Of a DNA stretch of 64,000 bases, positions 10,343-23,200 are shown one piece after another. Position 1 is the first letter of the stretch. Each line of letters opens with the position of its first letter. A program made the position numbers and the translations under genes. The notes under the pieces were generated by a model that worked only from the letters and a program-made list of their open reading frames with translations, ran no database searches and was not told where the DNA came from. The DNA is from Cryptomeria japonica (Eukaryota; Streptophyta; Pinopsida; Cupressales; Cupressaceae), in contig NC_081413.1 of the NCBI RefSeq assembly GCF_030272615.1, forward strand, positions 332,792,302-332,856,301. The letters are read 5' to 3'.

Positions 10343-11759
10343 ATCACTGCTTTATGAGTAAATAATCTTTGCTTATCTTGATCAAGGTTTAGTCAGCCAT
10401 CGTATTATGATGAAGTTTGTTTTCCTATTGTTTATGGTTAATAATCTTAACTGCTTTGAGCACTACCTTATTATTTATTCGATGCATATTTAACAAGCAA
10501 ATTTTCATCATTTCCTTTTAACTGCTCTTAAACACGTCTTAGTAATAAAATCACTTTTTTTATCAATCCATGTTCTGTCTATTTATAGTGTTTTCAGATC
10601 GCTCTTTCTGGAAAAATCGTCTTGAACACACACAATAGATGACGTGATGTATAAGTTGGGAAAACCTTTTTAGGAAACAGATTAGCCTTCAAATCTTAAA
10701 CTAATGCATTATTAATAAATTTGGTTACTATACATTCAAGCCCAAGCCTTTAAAAGAGATCATGCCAACATACAAGTCTGAAGAAATTCAATATAACATT
10801 ACTTGCAAATCAACATATGGAACCTCCATCCCAAACACCCTAAAAACAGGAGAACTCAAGACCATAAACCCTGTGCCAAGTCACGACCTTAGAAAAGAAG
10901 TGCAAAGTCAATAACTCATATCCCAACACCTAGCTCTGTGACTGGTCAATAGGCTGAATATAGATGCTTCTTATGTGTCATAACATGTCATAAACCCACA
11001 CCAAACTTGGGTGCTCCATTTTGGCATTTACCCACACCAGATAAGTTGGTTAAAAGTCAAGGTCAACAATGGTACTCTCTTCTTACATGCTCTACATGTG
11101 TCATAGAATTTTCATAAGATCTCATGAATCTTACAATGTCATAAGATGTTTGTACAGATCTCTATAACATTAGTTTCTCTTACAACTTCAATTTCATATT
11201 TTACATTACACATGTCAAAGAGTGCCACCTCAAAGTGGAACAATCTTTTCCCCGAGGTCACAATAACTAAATATGAATTAAATAATCAATCAAACATTAG
11301 TTTGCAAGGTGTAGGAAAATTGAACCCAAGATTCCGCCACTTGTTGTATACCTTGCAAGAGCAAAAGAGAACACTAGCAAATTGTATATTTTCCTCCAGA
11401 AAGCTATATAAGGAGGTGTTGGGTCTATTTATGAGGATAGACTTGTCCATTTGATAGTGTTATGTTGTTGGAATGAACTTGAGCTCTTCCAAATCTTTTG
11501 AGGACAAAAACCATCTCAGAATTACTAGTTTCGGGGACGAAAACCCCCTAGCTAGTTGAGTGGTTTCATATAGAGAGCACCATTGTGTTGCAGATTGAAG
11601 CTACAATTTGTGGTATTGCATTCATGGAGTGTTTGATGTGTTTTGATGGACAAAAGTTTTGATGTGTTTGTAAAGAAGTCTTGGTGAAGGATTGATAGGT
11701 AGATTTTGTGGGCCTGGCCACTGGGTTGTACCTTATCTTTTGGTGGCCACATCTTTTTG
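10343..11759. other. Unassigned AT-rich sequence
   Basis: This lies between the retrocopy and an LTR remnant. I recognise no coding region or element end. The start of the following LTR may lie inside it, since complete LTRs of this group are 2.0-2.5 kb. Confidence 0.4.
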
Positions 11760-13155
11760 CCTAAGCAGGCCGTACCACCTCGATCAAGCTGTTCATGTTT
11801 GAGGGGTGCTCATATCAAGAAATTAGATTAAGGTTGGGTATCTTTCTAAGCCATACGAGGAAGAAATTACAACTGATCCAGTCTCCATGAGTTTTCCAAG
11901 GGTTGTACAATACCTTTCTGGGTTCATACCAGTCCCATATGAAGTGTGAGAAATCTGAAATGAGTTGTTGCACTTTATTTGGCTGTTTGTGGCAGGGAGG
12001 TGCTATGGGGTTGCGAATATTCTCCAATCTTGTTGAGGGGGATAACTGAAGTTATTGGTGAGTTTTATTAATTTACTTGCCTTGTTGGGACAACCATAGA
12101 GCTTGTTAAAACTGAGATATCAGATCTGCTATTATTTCACCTTAATCATCAGCTTGTTTATCAATTTTATATTGCATTTTGCGTGTGTAGGAGTTTATAT
12201 TAGTTTTTTTGAGTGGCATGTAGTTTGGCCATATTGGATGTGTTATTGTGCCTCTCATAGATTTTCCAGTGCTTCACTAGTACCATTCCAATCTGTTGTA
12301 ACCTCTTTTTGTCTGAGTGTGATGAAGTTTGAAGTTTTTTGATGAAGGCATATTGGCTTATATTCATTGTGGGCTGGCTAGGTGTGAGCTGGATTGAATT
12401 CTCTGGTGTTATATCTACTGTTTAGTCCTGTAGCAGCATGATTTCAGTTAGTTTCGGCTTGCAACAGCTCCTATTGCATTATCCAAGGTACCTTCTATGT
12501 TGGGCATTTGATTATGTTGATCATCCATGTGATTTGAACTCATTTTGGGTGATCTAGTTTTCCTAGTTTACATCAGCACTGGTTGAGCAACTAATCCTCT
12601 TATTTGATGCTTACGATGCTTATGTACAAATATTGTAATACTATGAATGGTCATACCACTGGAAGCAATTGTTTACACGTGTTCAATATTGTAATAGTGG
12701 GTGGTAGTAGTATAGTACCACTAGTGAGTTGCCTTGGTTTTTCTGATGTACTTACCCCACTGGACAAGTGATTTATTGTGATTGCCCACCATTGGAAAGT
12801 GGAAGGAGCTTGCTTTACTTTTCAATGTCGTATAATCTTTCCCATTGGATAAGTGGATGTGCCCATAAGCTTTCCCACTGAATAAGTGGATGTGCCCCTA
12901 TGCTCACCGCTCAGTTAAGTGGTAGATGCTTATTTACATGTCTTGTAACGCATATGCACCTCATTGAATAAGTGGTATTTCTTGGCTTGCCGCTTGGTGC
13001 TTTTCTTTCAGTGCTGCATTTTCAGCTTATTGTAATCTGGAACACCAATTGCTCACACTTGCCATCTGGGTGATCAGAAAGTGGGAAGGAATTTGCATTG
13101 CATATTACTTTCAGTTGAAGATTTTATTAAAAGAAAATTAGGGATGTATATTACA
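11760..13155 (+). mobile_element. LTR remnant related to the E and G LTRs
   Basis: It shares with the other LTRs a GTACCAC segment (11770), the repeated CCACTGAATAAGTGG hairpins (12840-12990), a GGTGATCAGAAAGTGGGAAG segment (13067) and an end of the form TATATTACA (13155). There is no primer-binding site after the end, and the start is not visible, so it is truncated or solo and old. The left boundary is arbitrary. Confidence 0.55.
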
Positions 13156-13469
13156 TCTTTCCTAGAGAATTTAATTTGGGACATAATTTTGATATAAAGG
13201 CAATGGAAACCTGCATCCAACAAGCATCATGAAGCAATCATAAGTTATGAATTTTGTAATGTTCAATTTGTGTAGTATTATCTTAAAAATTCTTTACATT
13301 TTTAGTTCACCTTTCTTTTTACTTTTCAAAAACATACTTTACAATGTGTACTTTCTGATTGTAATAGTTGAAAATTTGAAGTTGGTTTCTATGTGACAAG
13401 TGTTACATCCATGAATATGATTGCCAGTTCTTTCTCTCTATTATTTAGACCAATGTTTCTGTTTTGCAG

Positions 13470-13623
13470 GCCGCGAACAACCACCTTATATTATGAAGTT
13501 AATGTCATACCAAGATTCAATTTTCCTGCAATATTTGTGGAAAGAGTAATCAGGAAAGATCTTCCTCTAAATCTTCAATCTGTTGCTGCTAGAGCTGAAG
13601 CCAAATCTAAAGCACTTTCTAAG
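13470..13623 (+). CDS. Exon of a plant COQ10/START-type (polyketide cyclase-like) protein
   Basis: This is the first visible exon of the only ordinary gene in the window. It follows a good acceptor (TTCTGTTTTGCAG) and ends at a GT donor after AAG. It encodes a segment with YYEVNVIPRFNFPAIFVERV and ends ...AEAKSKALSK. Such a segment closes a START/COQ10 lipid-binding domain in a family of plant proteins that carry two of these domains, as in Arabidopsis At5g08720 (recalled from family knowledge, not searched). The first base completes a codon begun in an earlier exon that I could not find in the window. No stop or frameshift is seen, so it may be functional. The protein is probably plastid-targeted, but the N-terminus is absent. 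Confidence 0.75.
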
Positions 13624-13737
13624 GTACTTCCTTGCTAGAAAGTTTCTCATTTTCTTCCATTTGGAACTGTTCAACTTTTCTTCAATAAGGACAGAAATCT
13701 TAAATTTCCAGTTACAAGGATTCTTACTAATTTGCAG

Positions 13738-13953
13738 GAAGTCAAGTCACTTTGTCATGAAATAGATCACACACTGGAATCTGCTGAAGTTCAGGAGAAC
13801 CAATCAATCAGTACACTGGAAAATTTATGTAGAATTAGCATAAATGACCTTGCTAATGCTTGGAATAATTGGGTCACAAGTGGACAAACGTGTAGTCTAG
13901 ATAGACCTTGTGTTGTTGATGAAGTTCATCTTCGAAGACTTGATGATTTGCTT
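13738..13953 (+). CDS. Second visible exon of the COQ10/START-type gene
   Basis: Bounded by TTTGCAG and GTAAGAG, this 216-bp exon (72 codons, phase 0 at both ends) joins the previous exon in frame across a 114-bp intron. It encodes a linker-like, mostly hydrophilic region (EVKSLCHEIDHTLES, then RPCVVDEVHLRRLDDLL) that precedes the second domain in this family. It shows no disabling change. Confidence 0.8.
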
Positions 13954-14127
13954 GTAAGAGATTTTTTGTTTCCTTTTCTTTTAGGCTGAAGTTTAAACAT
14001 ACTTTTAAGTTTTTATTACATGTATAGGAGCTTGAAATGATAGTTTTGTTTTTTATTTTTATTTTTTTTAATTTGGTAAAGAATTCTGGTTCTGTACTCT
14101 AACTAAGCTGGTTATCTATTTATTAAG

Positions 14128-14228
14128 GAAAATGGAGGTGTACATCGCAGGGTTATTGCCACTATAACTATAAAGGCACCCTCTCAAAGTGTCTGGAAGG
14201 TTTTGACAGCATATGAGAGCTTACCTGA
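14128..14228 (+). CDS. Third visible exon of the COQ10/START-type gene (start of the second domain)
   Basis: It follows TTATTAAG and ends at GTAAGT. It encodes ENGGVHRRVIATITIKAPSQ followed by SVWKVLTAYESLPE, the opening beta strand and helix of a polyketide cyclase/COQ10-type START domain, in frame with the exon before it. The rest of the domain is not found anywhere downstream. The next intron therefore either runs past the right edge of the window (more than 49 kb of transposons) or the gene is broken here. All Gypsy elements that follow (E, D, F, G) lie in the same direction as the gene. Confidence 0.85.
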
Positions 14229-14598
14229 GTAAGTTTGTTGGGGTTAATAACATACTGTTATTTACTTTTATGTTGCTAGCTTTATGAAGTCAATAGATTT
14301 TTACTAATTTAACCTTAGCATTTTTCTCTGTTTTATAAATTCTTGAAAATATCGTCTTCACTTATTCAGGATTTTGTTTTTGTCTTTATTTATAAGTGAG
14401 AAGATTATTCTTTCAGTATTTTTATGTTTTGAAATCAAAGTAATTTCTATGTCATGGTCTACAATGTTAAAAAACCAACAAGCTAATTGTGGATTATGTG
14501 TAACCAGTTGAATGGGTCTAAAAATAATGTAACCTTATTTTGTTCCTTTAAGAATATATATGAATTTATTATTCAACAACCGCACATTTAAAGCGCTG
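14229..14598 (+). other. Start of the downstream intron
   Basis: AT-rich sequence after the donor of the third exon and before the truncated LTR of element E. No feature is recognised in it. Confidence 0.5.
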
Positions 14599-15007
14599 TG
14601 TAATTTCTAACTTTCTCTTGCAAGGGGTCGACATGGTGTTAATAATTAAATTATAACTCAAGGCAAATGGGGCGATTTTCTAAGTATATTGCCTTTGTTA
14701 TATTTTTATTTGGAAGTCATAGTTGTGTGCCCACTTTGTTGGTTGAAAATTTTGTACACTTGGGGGAAATATACAAAATTGTGGTTTCAACCACAGCACA
14801 CGAGTAAAAACTCTCCTAATTAAGGGAAGGCTCCCCCTATCTAACTACAACTTGGAATAAAAACAGGATGGGACAGCAGTCTTCCTTCTTTCTTCAAGAA
14901 AGACTATATCCTTTTCTGTGATTTCTCTTCACAGAAAAGGATAGCGATTGAATAACAGCAGTAACCACTTTTAAGTGAAATAAGAGAAAGGAAATGAAGT
15001 TTCCTGA

Positions 15008-15480
15008 AAGCGCAAAGACTTCCGTCACTTCCTTCGGGACGGGACAACAATATCAAGCTCAAAGACTTGACTATTGGAAGTCCTATCTACCCTTTGCTAT
15101 ACTAAATTTTTACAATGAATAAAAGATAACAGCTCAAAGTCTGAAAAAATCTATTCTTTTAACACAAGACAAGAATTAATGCAAACTCAAAGACTTGCTG
15201 CTATTTCTTATCAAACAGTAATTTTTCCTCAAGAATAGACGCAAGCTCAAAGACTTGCTGCTCCTTCTAGAGATTTTCCTATTTTAATTAATCTTCTCTA
15301 CTTGCAGCTCAAAGACTTCAAATCAGATTGGACTAAGTTCCTTTAGAAACACTTTGCATAGAAGATATAAAAAGATTCAAACTCAAACATGTAGCTCTAA
15401 GACTCAAAACTTGAGTAATCCTTCTTTATTATTCTTCAAAAACTTTCAATCCACATACATAAGCTCAAAGACTTCTTGCT
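15008..15480 (-). repeat. Phased AGCTCAAAGACTT repeats downstream of the X ORF (copy A)
   Basis: The word AGCTCAAAGACTT or close variants recurs about eight times at roughly 60-bp spacing (first at 15011 as GCGCAAAGACTT, last near 15461). It is the complement of the array at 51150-51620 in copy C. It lies between the TATA box and the 3' end of the element. Confidence 0.85.
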
Positions 15481-15543
15481 GTAAATTTGGCAGAGTTTTT
15501 GCTTGCTTTCTAAAAGATAAAAATTACAAAGGACCCTCTCTTC

Positions 15544-15551
15544 TATTTATA
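15544..15551 (-). promoter_or_regulatory. TATA box conserved near the 3' end of X (copy A)
   Basis: TATAAATA on the minus strand, 807 bp before the 3' terminus and downstream of the ORF. The same box occurs at the same distance in copies B (798 bp) and C (796 bp). A promoter in this place would read out of the element, as in an LTR. Confidence 0.6.
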
Positions 15552-15808
15552 GGAGAGGAGCCTTGAGAAAAAGGTGGGAGGATCCTAACTAACTTGAGAA
15601 ATTCCCTCAACCACCAAGACCTATTCAACAACTAATTATGACTTTATTAACTAACTAAGACTTATTCTAACTACAGTCCTAATTGGACACAACTTGTAGT
15701 TGCCTTACTAGTAATTACAAAAATGCTAGTGATGACAACTTGCCGAAAGGGAAACTACAATTCTGAAATTACAATTTTTTAAAAATTTACAACAAGTGTT
15801 AAAAACAC

Positions 15809-18800
15809 TTAAGTTGCAACTCTTGAAGATACGAACAAATCGAACTTCTGAATAACTTTCTGCAATTCATCAGGATCTGGTTCATGAGTGTTCATAGCCA
15901 CCACCCTAGTTTTTACGATGACATCATGGCATTGGCATAGCGTGGAATTCCCTTTTTCCAATGCTGACCGGATTTCCTGCAACTCAGTTTGATACTTAAT
16001 CAATATTTGAATGGAAGCGATTGAGAATTGATCACTTCTCCATTCATCATGAATCTTGAGTTGCAGGTCTGCAAGAACTTCTTCCTCGGGCAGCAGCTCA
16101 TCATTCTGATTTAAAATGTCGCAGGATGCCTTTTTGCAATGGGAGGTTACATCTTGAAAGACTGCTTCACGCAACTTTAAGGTTTCATCAATTTCTTCAA
16201 TGAGTGATTTGAGAACAAAGAGATTTGTTCTCCAGGAGTTCCTCATATTCAATGTACGTGACTCTGGAAGGAATTACGTCATGCACCTGAAGAATGCCCA
16301 ACTGATATTGAGGCATCTTTCGCCAAGAAACTAAATTTCCCTCAACCTTCTCCAAATTTAGCTTGAAAGCACCCAAGATTTGATTCAACTTATCTTCAAT
16401 GATCTCCAATTTAACCATCATTTCAAATACCTGTCTTATGACTTGTGAACATAAGTCATGCAGTTGATCAACCCAGGTGTCTAAGGCTTGAACCTTTTGG
16501 GCGGCTCTCTCGATACCTTGGATTGGTTCACTGACCCTGGAAGAAATAGGTACTTGGCCTTCTCCACTTGAAGGTTGAGTAATACTTTGGATAGCTGCCA
16601 CGAGTCTTTGATTCTCTACTTCTAGTTGATCTTTCTTGGTCAACACCTCATCATATCGTTGTACCAATGTAGCCACTGTTTGTTGAGCATCGTGCTTGAC
16701 AACCTCATGAGTCTGCTTACCCAGTTGAACTTTGGTGATCCGATAATCAGCTGCTTGCATTTCTTCAACTGGTTTATCTGATATTGGTTCAGCAATCTCT
16801 GCCACTCTCATCCGGTTTTCATCAACGATCACCCTTGAAACTGTCTTTGCCTTCTTAACAGCTTTAGGTTTTGATTGTTTCAACTGTTGGTAGTCGAAGG
16901 GATCAGGTGATATCACCTGCTTCTTCCTCTTTGCAGTGAAAGAACTGAGCCATAGAGGTAAAGCCATTAACACTGATTCTGGGATAGAGGGAGAAGCAGT
17001 TTCTGTTTGAATAACAGTGGTGACCTTGGGAGAAGTGTCCGTCTAGATAGCCACCATAGTCTGCTGAGTGATGACAGGATGTGATGAAGATGTCATGAAC
17101 TCATCAAAACAGGTCATAGAAGTATCAATATCAGACACAGGTACATATGAAGGATCTTCTAAAAAGATATTCAACAAATTTTCCTGAGGATGGCCTTGAG
17201 ATGGTTCTGCTGCTGAAAGTGGGAGGACGTTCTGTGGAGATTCCGAAACTGAAGGGGCAGATTGAGAGCTCACATCTATCACAGGAGGAAACATGGGTAC
17301 CTCAGTAGGAAATGAAGAAAGAGAATTATGTGGAGACTCTGTAGAAAGTGACTGAGGAGCATTATCAGATTGAGTTTCTTCCTTTGAAGCTTCAGGATCA
17401 ATCACATGAATTTTCAACTGTGGCTTCTCCTTGCCTTGAATTGTTATTTCCTGAGGAGGAAGCACCATTGCACGGCTGACTCGCAATTTAATCCTCATAC
17501 TAGAAGAGGATGCACCTTCTTTGTTGTCTAGTTGAATTTCAGACTTCCGCCCAAGAGGACCTGTAGAATCATCTTCTTTCCCCACCTTAATCTTAATGAG
17601 CTTGACACCATTATTCTTAAGCCAGATATTGGTATTGGCAAGAACTGACTGAAATCTATCCAAGATAGAAGTGCCTTCCTTGTGAGACCAGTGGATAGAA
17701 GGAAGCGGAGCCTCATCAACATTCTGATTGACAAACTCAGGATCAAGAACATTACCATCATCAATCATACCTTGTGGCATGCTCGCGAGGTTTAGATCCA
17801 CAATCTGTTCTGCAGTGAGTCGGCAGTAATCCATCTTGCAAATCTCCTTTTCGGTACGAAGGTCAGCCCAGATATCTTCTATCCGGTGTACATGGATGAA
17901 GGTCTTCTTGATCTTCTCTTTCATGCCTCGGTAATCGAAATCAGCTCTAGGTTTGAATCTTTTGAATCTGATTTCTTGCAACTCAGTCTCCATAGCCCTG
18001 GCCTTGATTGAAGTCATTAGAGAATATTGACCAATCTTCAATGGGTTGTTGGAAGAAATACCCATGCCAACCTTGTGCTTAACTGACTGGTGTGTATGCA
18101 CAGCCATGATCTGCCTTCCCAATTCCGTGAGAATAATCTTGTCTGTTGGGTACCGTGGGAGCATGTAAGGCTGCCCGCAATAACACCCAACTCTAATGTA
18201 GGTAAAAGTTGGAAATTGGAGAAACAAACAACCATATTCTTTCACCTTTTCCCATGCTTTATCTGAGACTCTTTTGTTTTTCAGGTTCTTGTCAAATTGA
18301 CACAAATAATGACCAAAGAAAGTGTCCTGAACCCTTCTGAAATGAGACCTACTTGATCTAAGAGGCAACTGATCATAGTATTCCCAAACCGGTACAAGCA
18401 TGCGGTCACCCTTGGTGGAAAGACCTGGGAAATGTCTAAGTGACGCAGCAATATACACGAGATATGAATTCATGTAGAAGGTGAAGGTAGTAGGGACGAC
18501 CGCAAGTTGCTCACACAAAGCATCATTGATGATTTCACCCCAATAGATGTGCTGAGATTGCCTTACTAACATAATAAATTGGTACATCCAAGGTTCAAAA
18601 ACATTGGAATGCTCCAATCCCATCATACGGCTAAAAAGAGTAATAGTATCACCGATCTCATTCTTGAAATCAGACCGATATAACTTTGCCCATCTGGTAA
18701 GCGCAGTGTGAGGTTCATGAATCCATTTGTTGATATGACGCTTACAGTCTTTCTCCCTTTTGGCAAAGTATTTAGCTGCACTTTGCTTGGAGATCTCTAT

Positions 18801-19176
18801 ATCAATGGTTTCGGAAGGTATTTTGAAGATGCTCTCTATAGCTTCTGCATCCAGGCGAATGATCACTTCCCCATCTTCATTTCTAATGACTCGTGACTCT
18901 TTGTCAAAATGATGAGCACATGCTAGAATAAATTCTGGTTCTAGGGCAGCAACTGGAAAGGATGCGGCATGATGGATATGGCTGTCCAGCAACCGTTGCA
19001 TATCCCCCTCCTTCGGATCTTCAATCCTTTGTATGAATTCGGTCATGTCAACATGCCCTATCTCAGTATCCTTGATATGATCAAGGGAGGAGGAGATCTG
19101 TGATTGCGGAACTTCATTCTGGTATTTATCATACCTGTATTTTATCTTTTTTGGAGTGGGAGATGATGATACATCT
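15809..19176 (-). pseudogene. X ORF of copy A, main part
   Basis: This minus-strand frame runs from the point where copy B is inserted to a stop at 15809-15811. It carries one nonsense codon (TAG at 17043-17045, where copy B has CAA) and one single-base frameshift near 16205. The remaining 85 bp of the 5' end lie at 25838-25922. Joined without one CATCT, the gene is about 1149 codons, close to the 1144 of copies B and C. The protein differs from B and C at many positions but keeps the same order of blocks: a conserved N-terminal half, an acidic Ser/Pro-rich middle, a basic KRKKQ patch and coiled-coil C-terminus. Function unknown. Confidence 0.85.
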
Positions 19177-19444
19177 TGTTGGTTGAAAATTTTGTACACT
19201 TAGGGGAAATATACAAAATTGTGATTTCAACCACAGCACACGAGTAAAAACTCTCCTAATTAAGGGAAGGCTCCCCCTATCTAACTAAAACTGAAATAAA
19301 AACAGGATGGGACAACAGTCTTCCTTCTTTTTTTAAGAAAGACCATATCCTTTTCTCTTCACAGAAAAGGATAGCGATTCAATATGAACAGCAGTAATTA
19401 CTTTCAAGTGAAATGAGAGAAAGGAAATGAAGTTTCCTGAAAGC

Positions 19445-19925
19445 GCAAAGACTTCCGTCACTTCCTTCGGGACGGGGCAGCAATATCAAGCTCAAAGACT
19501 TGACTATTGGGAGTCCTATCTACCCTTTGCTATACTAAAATTTACAACGAATAAAAGATAACAGCTCAAAGACTGGAATAATCTATTCTTTTAACACGAA
19601 GACAAGAAATAATGCGAGCTCAAAGACTTGCTGCTATTTCTTATCAAACAATAATTTTTTTCAAGAATGGACGCAAGCTCAAAGACTTGCTGCTCCTTCA
19701 AGAGAGTTTCCTATTCTAATTAATCTTCTCTGCTTGCAGCTCAAAGACTTCAAATCAGATTGGACTAAGCTCCTTTAGAAACACTTTGCATAGAAGAAAT
19801 AAAAAGATTCAAACTCAAACATGTAGCTTAAAGACTCAAAACTTGAGTAATCCTTCTTTATTATTCTTCCAAAACCTTCAATTGACATTCATAAGCTCAA
19901 AGACTTCTTGCTGTAAATTTGGCAG
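19445..19925 (-). repeat. Phased AGCTCAAAGACTT repeats downstream of the X ORF (copy B)
   Basis: Same array as in copies A and C, with units near 19489, 19562, 19617, 19676, 19738 and 19892 plus variants. Spacing is mostly 55-75 bp. Confidence 0.85.
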
Positions 19926-19974
19926 AGTTTTTGCTTGCTTTCCAAAAGATATATATTACAATGGACCTCTCAAG

Positions 19975-19982
19975 TATTTATA
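19975..19982 (-). promoter_or_regulatory. TATA box conserved near the 3' end of X (copy B)
   Basis: TATAAATA on the minus strand, about 800 bp before the 3' terminus of copy B and about 310 bp after the ORF stop. The placement is as in copies A and C. Confidence 0.6.
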
Positions 19983-20293
19983 GAATAGGAGGCTTGAGAA
20001 AAAGGTGGAAGGATCCCAACTAATTTGAGAGATTCTCTCAACCACCAAGACTCTTTTAATAAATAATTGAGACTTCATTAATTAACTAAGAGTTATTCTA
20101 ACTAACTAAGACTTATTCAGACTACAGTCCTAATCGGACACAACTTGTAGTTACCTTACATGTAATTACAAAAGTACAAGTAATGTGTAACTTGCATTTT
20201 ACATAAACTACTTTTACATGTATCTTGTTAAAACAAAATTACAACTAAGAAATTACAAAAAGAGAGAAAATTCAACTAAGTGCTGAGAAACAT

Positions 20294-23200
20294 TTAAGTT
20301 GAATTTTGTGAAGACATGAATCCTTGAAACTTCCGGATGCTCGCTTGTAGTTCCTCGGGATTCGGTTCATGAGTGTTCTTAGCAACTACCATAGTCTTCA
20401 CAATAGTGTCGTGGCAACGGAGAAGCGCGGAATTGTCTTTATCCAAGATGGACTGAATCTCATGCAAAAAGGCTTGGTGTTTCATCAATGTTTGAATTGA
20501 AACTGCTGAGAATTGTTCACTCCTCCATTCACCGTGAATCCTCATTTGTAAATCCGCAAGAACCTCTTCTTCTGGAATTAGCTCTCCATCCTGACTTACT
20601 ATATTGCAAGAGGCCCTTTCACAATGTGAGACAATACCTTGATAAACTCCATCCCGGAATCTCCTTGCATCACTGATCTCTTCGATGAGGGATTTAAGAA
20701 CAAGAGTTTTGTTTTCCATGAGTTCCTCGAATTCCAAGTACATGACCCTGGAAGAAATGATGGCGTGATCCTGCAGGATATTGAGCTGTTGTTGGGGCAT
20801 GGTACGCCAGATTGCCAGACTTTTCTCAACACTTTCCAGATTCTTTTTGAAAGTGTTAGAAGTCTGATCCAATTTCTCCTCAATGGTTTCCAGCTTAGAC
20901 ATTATTTGAAAAATGTCTTTTATCACTTGCACGCATTGATCATGAAGCTGATCAACCCAGGAATCCAGTGCTTGTACTTTCTGAGCAGCTCTTTCCACTC
21001 CACGAATCGATTCTTGGGAACCAGAAGAACCTATAGAGTTACTCCCTTCGGCAGCAGGTTTTGTGATTTTATGGATGGCTGCCATGAGCTGTCGATTTTC
21101 TTCTTCTAGCTTGTTTTTCTTTGCAAGAAGATCGTCACATCTTTGCACTAGTGAAGCAACAGAAAACTGAGCATCATGTTTAATAACCTCATGTGTTTGC
21201 TTGCCCAATTCTACCTTTGTAACCTTATAATCAGCAGCTGGCATTTCATCAAGTGGTTTATCTGCAATAGGTTCCACAATTTCAGCTACTTTCATCTTGT
21301 TGCTATCAACAGTTACCCTGGAAATAGTCTTCGCCTTCTTAGCAACTTTGGATCTGGATTGTTTGAGTTGCTGGTAGTCAAAGGCATCAGGTGAGATCTC
21401 TTGCTTCTTTCTTTTCGGGGTGAAAGAACTAAGCCATGGAGGCAAAGTCATCAACTCACTTCCTGTAGCAGCTGTAGGCAAAGGAGAAGCAGTTTCTGTT
21501 TGAATCACCGTGGTCACCCTGGGAGGAATATCTGTTTGAATAGCGACTATGTTTTGCTCAGTTACCAACGGACATGAAGATTGCCTCATGAATTCTTCAA
21601 AACCAGAAGTGGAAGTGTCAATTTCTGATAACTGAATGCAAATGGGAATATCTTCAGGAACTTTCAACACACTTTCTCGCTGTTGATTAGGAGAAGGCTC
21701 GTATGCCGAAATGGGAACTGCATTCTGAGGAGACTCATCAATGAGCAAATCAGGAGGAGAAAGAGGCGTCTCAATGGAAACTGGAGGAATGACCTCGTGA
21801 GGCGTGTCTAGAACTGGAGACTTAGGCGCATCATCAGATTGCTGCCCCTCTTCTGGATTATCCAGATCGACCACCTGAACATGGAACCGTGATTTCTCCT
21901 TCCCACGAGTAGTTGTCTCTTCAGGTGGAAGCACTACTGCACGACTAACTCGTAATTTGATCCTTGTGCTTGAAGATGAAGCACCCTCCTTATTATCAAT
22001 TTGAATCTCAGACTTCCGTCCAAGAGGCCCTGTAGAATCATCTTCTTTACCAACCTTGATTTTGATAAGTCTAACAGCATTGCTTTTCAACCATGCGTTA
22101 GTGTTGGCCAAGATAGGCTGAAATCTCTCAAGAATGGAGACGCACTCTTTATGTGACCATTGGATCAAAGGAAGTGGAGCTTCCTCAACCCTCCGTGAAG
22201 TGTATTCAGGATCAAGTATACGCCCGTCATCAATCATCCCTTGTGGGATATCTGCCAAGTTCAAGTCAACAATTTGCTCAACAGTGAGCCTGTAGTAATC
22301 CATCTTCAGAACTTCAGCTTCTGTGCAGAGATCTGCTCAGATGTCTTCAATGCGATGAACATGCACAAAGGATTTCTTGATCTTTTCCTTCATACCTCTA
22401 TAATCAAAATCAGCTCTAGGTTTGAACCTCTTAAGCTTGATTTCCTGCAATTCAACCTCCATGGCCTTAGCCTTCACAGATGTGACAAGGGAGTATCGAC
22501 CAATTTTCAATGGATTTGTGCTGGAGATCCCCATTCCAACCTTGTGTCTAGCAGACTGAAGAGTATGAACAGCCATAATCTGTCTTCCCAACTCCATAAG
22601 AATTATCCTATCGGTCGGGTATCTTGGAAGCATGTATGGTTGTCCATCATAGCACCCAATCCTCATGTAGGTGAAGGTGGGAAATTGCAGGAATAAACAC
22701 CCATACTCAGATACCTTGACCCATGCCTCATCTGATACTCGTTTATTTCTGAGATCCATGTCAAATTGACACATAAAATATCCAAAGAATGCGTCTTGGA
22801 CTCTTCTGAAATGTAGTCTGCTAGGTTTCAAAGGCAGCTGGTCATAATATTCCCAAACTGGTATGAGCGAGCGATCACCCTTGGTAGAAAGACCTGGAAA
22901 GTGTCTAAGTGATGTTGCTAAATATACCAAATAAGAATTCATAAAGAAGGTCATAGTGGTAGGAACCGCTGCAAGTTATTCGCACAAAGCATCGCTGATG
23001 ATTTCACCCCATGAAATGTGATGCGACTGCCGTATGAACATGATGAATTGATACATCCATGGCTCAAAGACATTAGAGTGCTCAAGGCCTAACATTCTGC
23101 TGAGAAGAGTGATGGTGTCTCCTATCTCCCACTTGAAATCACAATGGTACAACTTTGCCCATCTTGAGAAGGAAGGACGTGGCTCATGAATCCACCTATT

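Noticed and set aside
13393-13469. Coding sequence upstream of 13470 in the same frame
   Set aside because: The strong acceptor TTCTGTTTTGCAG at 13457-13469 and lack of similarity before it mark this as intron.
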